A stretch of DNA of 64,000 nucleotides from Chamaecrista fasciculata (Eukaryota; Streptophyta; Magnoliopsida; Fabales; Fabaceae), in the NCBI GenBank assembly GCA_003254925.1, contig QANZ01010384.1, forward strand, positions 4,387 to 68,386, in the 5' to 3' direction. A program made the position numbers and the translations under genes. The notes under the pieces are model-generated. The model saw nothing but the letters and a program-made list of their open reading frames with translations. It ran no database searches and was not told the origin of the DNA. This document shows, piece after piece, positions 56,871 through 64,000 of the stretch (the stretch's first letter is position 1; every line of letters begins with the position of its first letter).

Positions 56871-57426
56871 TCAAGATTAGTGACAATGGAATAACCCAAT
56901 AATCAATAATCAAGTGTATTTAATTATTATTGTCTTGTCTCCCGCCCTTACATAAATCATGTGATGATGATAAATTTAAATCACAATTATTTTTTGTTCC
57001 CAAATAATTAAATGCTGCACTATTATTTAGGTACATAGAAACAAAAACTTGAGAATTCCAATAGCAATGTCCTTTAATGTTTTTACAACTTGTCATAAAC
57101 AATTAGGGTCACTTTGGTATGCATCTTAACCACCTCTAGAGTTGATTACTACCAAAAAATTGAATAATCTTATTTGTTTTAGATTATTTAATAAGTCGAT
57201 TATAATCTACAATAATCTCAACTCTCAAATCATTCAATCACTTTCATACCCCTATAACCATATCTATAGTTACTTATACTTCAATATATATTCAAAATTT
57301 AAATATACACAAAAGAGCATAATTGTTATTTTATATCACCTTTCATTTATTACACCTACAAAAATCTCTCTCCATCACATCACTTTTCACCAATTCTATT
57401 TAATACTTTTTTAAAATTCTTATAAT
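56871..57426. other. AT-rich region upstream of the BAHD gene; nothing recognised
   Basis: This should include the BAHD promoter, but I see no convincing TATA box. The stretch 57105-57420 has short open frames only, and no transposon ends could be paired. Confidence 0.4.
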
Positions 57427-57714
57427 GGCAAAAGACCTATTGGTGCCCCTAACGTTTGGGGCCAGTTTCAGTTATGCCTCGAACGTTTTGTTTTGTGTCA
57501 GTTATGCCCCCAACATTTCACATTATGGTCAATTATACCCTAACCTCAATTGTCTTTAGGCCAAAGTCCTATTTTGGTCCATCAAGTTTGCTTAAAGTTT
57601 TGTTTTGGTCCCTCAGCTCAAAGTCTTTCATTCACCATCATCTACACCAATGCCACCACCACCACCACTGTCAATAGCAGCAACAACACCATCGCCATAA
57701 GTAGCAACATCGCC

Positions 57715-57852
57715 GCCGAGCTTTTCCGTCGAGGTTCGTCTTCTTAGGCGAACTTTTCGAAGAGATACACAGCGGCCCCGACGACTATAAAAACTCCTAA
57801 TCCAAGGTTTTTTTACCTCCTGAGTTCAATGGCGGCCTGCATTTTGTGAACA
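57715..57852 (+). pseudogene. Captured coding fragment, copy 1 (unknown gene)
   Basis: One frame reads AFPSRFVFLGELFEEIHSG, PDDYKNS, a stop, then SKVFLPPEFNGGLHFVNK. The same peptide, with substitutions, occurs at 58060-57870, 63830-63700 and 63990-63860 on the minus strand. I do not recognise the parent gene. The fragment lies in an arm of the nested foldback element. Confidence 0.5.
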
Positions 57853-57869
57853 AATGACCAGAAATATGA

Positions 57870-58060
57870 TTTTCGGCGATGGTGTAATTTTTCGACGGCT
57901 TGCCAGTAATTTTTTTCCGCAAAATGGAAGCCTTCATTGAACTCAAAAGATAAAAAGACCTTGGATTAGGAGTTTTCGTAATCGACGAAGTCGACGTGTA
58001 TCTTGCCGAAAAGTTCGTCGGAGAAGAGGAACCACACCGGAAAAGCTCAACGGCGGCAGC
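57870..58060 (-). pseudogene. Captured coding fragment, copy 2
   Basis: Minus-strand frame FPVWFLFSDELFGKIHVDFV, DYENS, a stop, SKVFLSFEFNEGFHFAEKN. It is the inverted partner of copy 1, so the element folds on itself here. It shares the stop codon position after ENS/KNS with copy 1. Confidence 0.5.
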
Positions 58061-58352
58061 AACGATAGTGGTGGCGGTGCTACTACTGATGGCGGTGGTG
58101 GTGCTGGTGCTATTGACGGTGGTGATGGTAATAGTGAAGATGATGATCAATGAAGGACTTTGAGCTGAGGGACCAAAACGAAACTTTGAGCAAACTTGAG
58201 GGACCAAAATCAGACTTTGGCCCAAAAAAATTGAGTTCAGGGTATAATTGACAATAATGTGAAACGTTGGGGTCCTAACTGACGCAAAACAACCGTTTGG
58301 GGCATAACTAAAAGTGACCTCAAACATTAAAGGCACCAACGGGTCTTTTGCC

Positions 58353-58710
58353 TTATTATAATTAACTTTTTACTTTTAATTATCTTAAATATTTAATAAA
58401 ATAATAATAATAATTTATTTTTTATTTAAATATTAAGTAATATTATATTTTATTATTAAGAATAATTTCTATCCATCTTATTTAAAAATTAACTATATAA
58501 ATTTTGAAAATAAATTCAACCAACGTATTTAAAAAATTGATTTTAAATAACGATTCATCACTATTTTGGAACAATTTGGTTTTTTTTTCAACTTTTATTT
58601 TATCTATTATGGACTGATGCGTTAACTCGGTATAAATTAGCTAGATGGCCCAAAAGCCAAATTTTTTTTGTCTAATTTTTTTTTGATGAAATTAAATAAT
58701 TATAATCGTA

Positions 58711-58741
<31 letters not shown>

Positions 58742-58779
58742 AGCAGATGCACAGTGATTGTTATTTTAACCTAGGGACC
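58353..58779. other. AT-rich intergenic DNA
   Basis: No gene. A (TA)n run at about 58711-58726 continues as (GA)n to 58741. Confidence 0.5.
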
Positions 58780-59645
58780 AAATCATTCACGATTTTATTA
58801 TCAGATGAATCAACCAAGTCGTATTTTTTTGACCAGTCATTTCGTTCAGTCAATACATAATGAAAGATCAAAAAGTAAGTATCATCATGAAAAATTATTT
58901 GGGCAATATTTGATATTGTAATTATAGTATGTATAATTATCAACTGAAATAAGCTATCCAAATAATCCTATGAAGCATGGACACTTCATTTTGACAGCGC
59001 GTCACCGTGTCAGACACATGTCCGTGTCCGACACCCGGACAGCTTTTTTGTGACTTTATCATGACAAACAATAGAAAATAATACCATATATTACATATAT
59101 TATGAATGGATAGCTTTTGTAATTTTTAAAATTTTTAGCAAAATTTATGAATTTTTAATTATTTATATATAAAAATATATGCCAAGTCGTATAATTTTGA
59201 GAATTTGGTGTGTCAGTGGGTTCATGTCCGTGTCGTGTCCCGTGTCTTTGTCAGTGTCCATGCTTCATAGAAATAATATAGAAAAAGCTCCAAATTGGAG
59301 CTCCTAAAAAATACATCTTATTGCAATTCCCAATGCAAAAATCTTAATCATTAATAATATACTTTTTAATATTCTAATCCAAACAACTCAAATTATTCAA
59401 CAACTCTAAAATGTCAAAAAGTAAATTTTTCTTCTATTTTTACCCCTATACAATTTATCAATTCTCATACCCTTCTATTTACCGCCCATAATCATTACAT
59501 ACCCATTTAAATAATTTCACACCTAAAAATATACTTTTACAAATCTAATCCAAATATCATTCTCAATATAATCTGATTTTCCATAATCTGTTCATAAGCT
59601 GATCAAATTATAAGTTGCTCTTAATCCTATCCAAACAGACCCTTA
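58780..59645. mobile_element. GGGTCTGTTTGG family element, copy 2 (inverted), with nested MITE
   Basis: This is the reverse complement of 573-1080, from TCAGTCAATACAT at the left to ATCCAAACAGACCC at the right. It is interrupted at 58968-59270 by a second element. The copy 1 sequence (AGATAATCTAGAAAAA in reverse) reads across the insertion site, confirming the nesting. Confidence 0.75.
58968..59270. mobile_element. hAT-like MITE, CTATGAAGCATGGACAC ends
   Basis: A perfect 17-bp terminal inverted repeat CTATGAAGCATGGACAC, flanked by AAATAATC and AAATAATA (7 of 8). Subterminal GTGTCCGTGTC / GACACCCGGAC words are dense. It is 303 bp and non-coding. The 8-bp duplication points to hAT. Confidence 0.85.
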
Positions 59646-60151
59646 AGCTTGAACTCTTCTTCTTATTGGAGCCTCATTTTTTTTAAATACGTTTTAGGAG
59701 ATAATGTAAATAATAGCAGAATATAATTTCATAAAATACATCATCTTGTTACAGTGTTATATTTTTCTTTTGAAAGAATTTAAATTTTCATAATAAGATC
59801 GTAAGATCAATGAGATATAAAATCGTAAGATCTAATATATAAGTTTGTATGATCGATGAGATTCTAATAAATTTAGATCTTATTTAATATTGTGATTGAT
59901 TCGTCTAGATAAAATCATAAAATTGCAAAATCTTAAGATTTAAATCAAGGCTTTAACAACATTTTGAAAGGATTAAATACAAGTGTCACTGACTTTTCCT
60001 GTCGCATGATATTTTCGGAGCTTCTTCTTGGTTTGCATGACATGGTGACTTTCCTTCTATTTTGGCTTTCTAATCACTAAGCTATATGAAGAAATGTTAG
60101 CAAGCAAGATAAAAATAAAATCTAAATGATAAAAATTTAGATAAAAATAAA
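59646..60151. other. Intergenic DNA, nothing recognised
   Basis: AT-rich sequence with repeated AAGATC words at 59797-59950. No promoter, exon or transposon end could be supported. The run up to 60151 is the host site of the LINE. Confidence 0.4.
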
Positions 60152-60166
60152 ACTTCAATGCTTTCT

Positions 60167-61794
60167 TCTTCTTTTTTATATAGGAAACGAAATTATATCA
60201 AAGGAAAACAGAGTAACATAGGTGGTATAACAGTACTCAAGTTATACAGCTGCTACTACAAATCTTACTACTCCTAGGATAATTTAAAGACATAGAATCA
60301 TAAAAACAAGACATAGAGATAAAAGATGGCATTGAATTAAAGATAGTGTGAGAACATGAAGTATCATGTCCCCAATTTGCAAGAAGATCTGCGGGTTGAT
60401 TCGCTTCTCTGAAAGTATGTTGAATCTTGGCTTCTTCAAAATGATGCAGGTAACATCTTCAGTTGTTAATTAAATAGAAAAGTCGATGGTAAGATGAGAG
60501 GTTACCATCATTAATTAAGTCAACCGCAATAGAAGAATCTGTTTCAATGATGATGTGAGAGATCTTCAGATTTTTAGCAAGTTGCAACTCAAAAAGAATA
60601 CTCCACAGTTCAGCCTTGAGGACGTAGCTTGACCCAAGAAAGGTGGAGAATCCATAAATCCATATACCATTGTGGTCTCTAATAAGCCCACCCGTACCTA
60701 ATAAATTATCATTTGCTGAACCATCACAATTTAGCTTAAAGAAGGGGGAATAGGTTTTTTTCAACTGACATTAACAGTGATATTGGATGAAGGAACAGAA
60801 GGGGGAGAAGAAAAATATAAATATTCAACATATTCAGCAAGGCTATGATTGATAATTTGGGTAGGATGAAAAGATTTATTATTGAAGATAAGGTCATTAT
60901 GAGCTAGCCAAATGTTCCTAAGAAGAATTTGAAAGAAACAGTTCCAAGAGATATTATTATGCTTAAATTTCTTTCTATGGTTGCAATGATACTTAAGCCA
61001 CAAAGGAAAAACAAGATATCGATTGGAATCAAAAGGACACAAAAGTTTCCAAATGGTGTTGATTTTTGGGCAGAATTTAAAAAGATGATCTAAATCTTCA
61101 ATAGTATTCTCACAAAGAGCACCATTTGAATTTGGGGCACTGTTTTTATTAAAGAGATTGCTATTAGTGGGAATAGCATTATTATATAGTCTCCAAATGA
61201 ATAGGAGGATGCGAGGGGGAAGTCTAGATTTCCAAATCCAATTTAAATCAGTGTTTATTTGGTTTTTAAAAAGGCTAAGGTAGGCCGAAAAGGAGTAGAA
61301 AATACCATTACTAGTTAAGGACCATGAAATATTATCGGAGAGGGTATTGGTAATGTCAAGAGGAGTACCAATGATGTGATTTAGAATGTCAGGAGGCAGA
61401 GTAAAAGGTATAATAGATATATCTATGTTGCCCTGTTCATTTAGATAAGAAGATAAGGGGCGATGATTATCCTCATTCAAAGGAAAGAGACCAGAAATGT
61501 TATTTCTAAGGGGACCCCAAATAAGCCACTGATCATGCCAGAAATTGACAGGATTTCCATTTCCAGGTTCTAAAGAATATTATTTTTTAGGATATTCTTA
61601 TCTTTATTAATGCTTCTTCTAATGAAAGATTTAGAGTGGAGATTTTTATCAAGGCTATCACCATACTTTTTCCTAAGAACTACATAATAGAGGTTGTTGT
61701 TTTTTGAGAGAATATTCCATTTGATTTTAGCCATGAAAATAGCATTAAAATGATTTGATTTTCTTAGGCCAAGGCCACCAAGAGGTCATTTTCC
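60167..61794 (-). mobile_element. 5'-truncated L1-type LINE with 15-bp TSD
   Basis: Flanked by ACTTCAATGCTTTCT on both sides (60152-60166, 61795-61809) without mismatch. It contains the RT end, the zf-RVT domain (61480-60761: DNISWSLTSNGIFYSFSAYL, LNWIWKSRLPPRILLFIWRL) and RNase H (60764-60459: KLNCDGSANDNLLGTGGLIR, IIIETDSSIAVDLI). It differs from the LINE at 49184 throughout, so it is a separate insertion. Several frame breaks; inactive. Confidence 0.92.
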
Positions 61795-61809
61795 ACTTCA
61801 ATGCTTTCT

Positions 61810-62193
61810 CTAAACTGCGCATAATAGGAGTAAGTGGGGAGAAAATTTCTCAAAAGGCAAAAACACAGGTGAAATTGAAGGAAGAGTGTAGAAAAATATT
61901 AACTATAAAAGACAAAAAGAAGAAATGTCAATCTGACTTTTCTTGGTTGTTGTAAAAGCAATGTCAAAGTCCAGCACATCCTTAGAGGCCAAAATTTTTG
62001 TTTGGCCAAAGTTCTATAATATTAGTCCCTCATGTTTGTTCAAAATTCTGTTTCGATTCTTCAAGTTTTTAAAAATTTCACCGTTAATTTCTGACTCTTT
62101 TTCATCTAACTTTTTCATTAAATAAATGAAAAAAATTGTTTTTTATACCCCAAAAATTTCTTTTTTTGCATTAAAGTCCTTTTCTTTCCAGCG
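61810..62193. repeat. Locus-derived tract and left end of an outer Mutator-like element
   Basis: 61900-61970 (AATCTGACTTTTCTTGGTTG) matches 48531-48560 downstream of dioxygenase gene 2. From about 61997 (GGCCAAAGTTCTATAATATT) the sequence resembles the start of the 57559 element. No gene. Confidence 0.45.
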
Positions 62194-62574
62194 AGGAAAT
62201 GGTGGCAACGGCAGAAGGAAGACACTACACGCGTCTACTTTTTTTTATTTTTAAATTTTGGTGCAAAATCAAGTAAAACAATTATTTATTTTTTTTTGTC
62301 AAAGTCCTATTTTGGTCCATCAATTATGCTCAATGTTCCAAATTGGTCCCTCAATTATTTTTCGTTCCATACCGGTCCCTCGGTTATCCAAAACTTGTCA
62401 CAGTTCGTCCCTCTAACGTTTTCCATCCATTTTTCTGTTAAGAAAAAGACAAAATTGATTTTTAACTCTTAATAGTTTAAAGTTTTGCATTAAGGACCTT
62501 TTTCTCTATAATAGAACCAAAATGTAAAAAAGAAAAAAAAATGGGGATTTTAGTTTATTTCACACCAGAAAACA

Positions 62575-62637
<63 letters not shown>

Positions 62638-63566
62638 CTTGTTCTTTCTTCTTCTCCACCATCGCCATCTCTTCCAGCCATTTGTCCTTTAATAGCGGAA
62701 AAGCCATGGGAGGCCACATGAGATCTCACTTGGCCAGACTTCCCTTACCTCCAAAACCCTCGCCGCTGGAGTATCCTACAACACAAAACTCCTTGATCGC
62801 CACTGCCGTTACCGTCGTCGCTCGATCACCGTCTTCATTGTCTTGCTCCTGCAGCATCGTGGTGCCGAATCCAATCAAAGATTCTATTTTGGCAGTCCGA
62901 TCTCCGAATCGCGACGGTGACGAAGACGGACGAGGATCCGAATCGGACGAGTCGTACTCGACCCAGAGAAGAAGATTCAACCAAACGACAGTGACAACGA
63001 CAAAATAGAGCATCGAACTTCGTGCTCTATTTCCTGCAATAGAAGTAGCGAAGTCCATAGATTTGCCGGCAACTATATTGATGAAGAGGGGTTTCGGTCG
63101 TCCATAGATTCGCCGGCGACGGCGGCGGCGTGAACGACCGTCGATCAGTTCGTGTGGATTGAGTCGATGGAGTGTTGGGTGTATCATGATCCGCCGTTGG
63201 TGTATCATGATCTCCCAGTCTTTTTTTCTTTTTTATATTTTGGTTCTATTATAGAGAAAAAAGTCCTTAATGCAAAACTTTAAACTATTAAGAGTTAAAA
63301 ATCAATTTTGTCTTTTTTTTAACAGAAAAATGGATGGAAAACGTTAGAGGGACGAACTGTGACAAGTTTTGGATAACCGAGGGACCAGTATGGAACGAAA
63401 AATAATTGAGGGACCAATTTGGAACATTGAGCATAATTGATGAACCAAAATAGGACTTTGGCAAAAAAAAATAATTGTTTTACTTGATTTTGCACCAAAA
63501 TTTAAAAATAAAAAAAAGTAGACGCGTGTAGTGTCTTCCTTCTGCCGTTGCCACCATTTCCTCCTC
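62194..63566. mobile_element. Pack-MULE-like foldback carrying a zinc-finger gene fragment
   Basis: Arms of about 340 bp are nearly perfect inverted copies: GGAAATGGTGGCAACGGCAG at 62196 mirrors CTGCCGTTGCCACCATTTCC at about 63545, and both arms include a CAAAGTCCTATTTTGG tract and AACTATTAAGAGTTAAAAAT or its inverse. Between them, 62560-63230 is GC-rich and includes a C2H2 zinc-finger coding fragment. A (TC)n run fills 62577-62631. No transposase is present. Confidence 0.78.
62541..63008 (+). pseudogene. Captured C2H2 (ZAT-like) zinc-finger gene fragment
   Basis: The frame contains FNSGKAMGGHMRSHLARLP at about 62688-62744, which is the second half of a plant EPF/ZAT-type finger (consensus SGKALGGHMRSH; the usual QALGGH helix core is KAMGGH here). 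It continues PLPPKPSPLEYP and, later, DEDGRGSESDESYSTQRRR, like the acidic/basic linker after the first finger of ZAT repressors. The first half of the finger with its two cysteines is missing, replaced by a (TC)n-encoded Ser-Leu run. The frame is open for 155 codons but starts inside element sequence, so it is probably a transduplicated fragment, not a working transcription factor. Confidence 0.7.
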
Positions 63567-63699
63567 CTCTTCCAGCCGCCGACGACCACCACATCCTCCT
63601 CCTTCTTCTACTGCTTCTTCTTCTTTTTCTTCTTCTTCTCCTCCTCCTTCTCATCGCAAAGTTTGACGAAAATACTGTCATCTCCAAAAATCATATATA

Positions 63700-63835
63700 T
63701 TTCACGTCATTTTGTCTCAAAATTAAGGCTACCATTAACCTCATGAGGCAGAAAAACCTTGGGCTACGAGTTTTCGCACTCATCGAAGCCACCGTGTATC
63801 TCGTTGGAAAGTTGCCGAAGTCGTTGCCATCTATG
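63700..63835 (-). pseudogene. Captured coding fragment, copy 3
   Basis: Minus frame LSNEIHGGFDECENS, stop, PKVFLPHEVNGSLNFETK, then IFGDDSIFVKLCDE after another stop. Same unknown family as the copies at 57715, 57870 and 63860. Lies in the outer part of the nested Mutator-like elements. Confidence 0.5.
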
Positions 63836-63859
63836 AAAATCATATGTTTGGTCCTCTTT

Positions 63860-63998
63860 TTTTTCAAAAAATCAAGGTCGCCATTGAACTCAGGAGGCCA
63901 AAAAACCTTAGACTTGAAGTTTTCATAATTGTCTGAGCCGTCGTGTATCTCGCTGGAAAGTTTTCTAGAGAAGACGACCTCCGCTGAAAAAGCTTGCT
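63860..63998 (-). pseudogene. Captured coding fragment, copy 4 (uninterrupted)
   Basis: Minus frame AFSAEVVFSRKLSSEIHDG, SDNYENFKSKVFWPP, EFNGDLDFLKK without a stop. In the other copies a stop stands where this one has F-K, so this version may be closest to the parent gene. It runs to the window edge. Confidence 0.5.
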
Positions 63999-64000
63999 GG

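Larger units (their letters stand above)
57427..58352. mobile_element. Mutator-like element, GGCAAAAGACC ends, with nested element
   Basis: The ends are GGCAAAAGACC and GGGTCTTTTGCC, with arms (CCCCTAACGTTTGGGGCCAG / TGACCTCAAACATTAAAGGC) like the 178-bp element at 44668. An inner foldback (57559-58222, GGCCAAAGTCCTATTTTGG to CAGACTTTGGCC) is nested within. Both halves of the inner element carry the captured coding fragment listed separately. No transposase. Confidence 0.75.

Noticed and set aside
1..64000. tRNA and rRNA genes
   Set aside because: I saw no A-box/B-box pair with a cloverleaf context and no rRNA-like tract. A tRNAscan-type search would be the proper check.

Overview
The window looks like a repeat-dense stretch of a flowering-plant nuclear genome, probably a eudicot. 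It is very AT-rich, its real genes have GT..AG introns, and it carries plant-type Ty1-copia, LINE, Helitron, hAT-, Mutator- and Tourist-like elements. It comes from a draft assembly: single Ns stand at 13464 and 19628, and an N gap runs from 51585 to 52306. The species cannot be named from sequence alone.

Only four protein genes look intact or nearly so. They are a SAUR auxin-response gene (15997-16290 +), two AOP-type 2-oxoglutarate/Fe(II) dioxygenases of three exons each (34294-35914 + and 45167-47356 +), and a two-exon BAHD acyltransferase (54596-56810 -). The BAHD gene has lost one codon in its catalytic HXXXD motif.

Layout. 1-26 kb holds a local multicopy unit (U). Each unit has a conserved TATA promoter, a 16-17-nt first exon, a GTAAGT donor and a short second exon. 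Copies lie near 3.8-4.5 kb (A), 12.2-12.7 kb (C) and 21.4-22.3 kb (D), and a truncated copy (B) ends at the N at 19628. Copy D reads as an intact 100-residue product of unknown function. Copy A's downstream flank was hit by three elements (5355-6481, 6522-7742, 7821-9371), and copy C preserves the empty site for each. Block 2121-4302 recurs at 17446-19627 with a constant offset of 15,325 and no difference seen on reading. This may be an assembly duplication.

26-32 kb is an LTR fragment joined to a degenerate Ty1-copia element on the minus strand (LTRs, PBS, PPT, internally deleted gag-pol). 32-49 kb is a tandemly duplicated dioxygenase locus. Each of its two units seems to have held two genes. 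One gene per unit survives; its partner was cut off by an LTR (38120) or displaced by a LINE at its promoter (49184). A Helitron helicase end, truncated LINEs and many small TIR elements fill the gaps.

49-54.5 kb is a truncated minus-strand LINE split by an LTR element (51401-53486). 54.6-56.8 kb is the BAHD gene. 57-64 kb is a nest of Mutator-like foldback elements carrying captured gene pieces: a C2H2 (ZAT-type) zinc-finger fragment and an unidentified peptide present four times. The genes do not form a pathway. The dioxygenases and the acyltransferase are both families of specialised metabolism, but nothing in the sequence links them.
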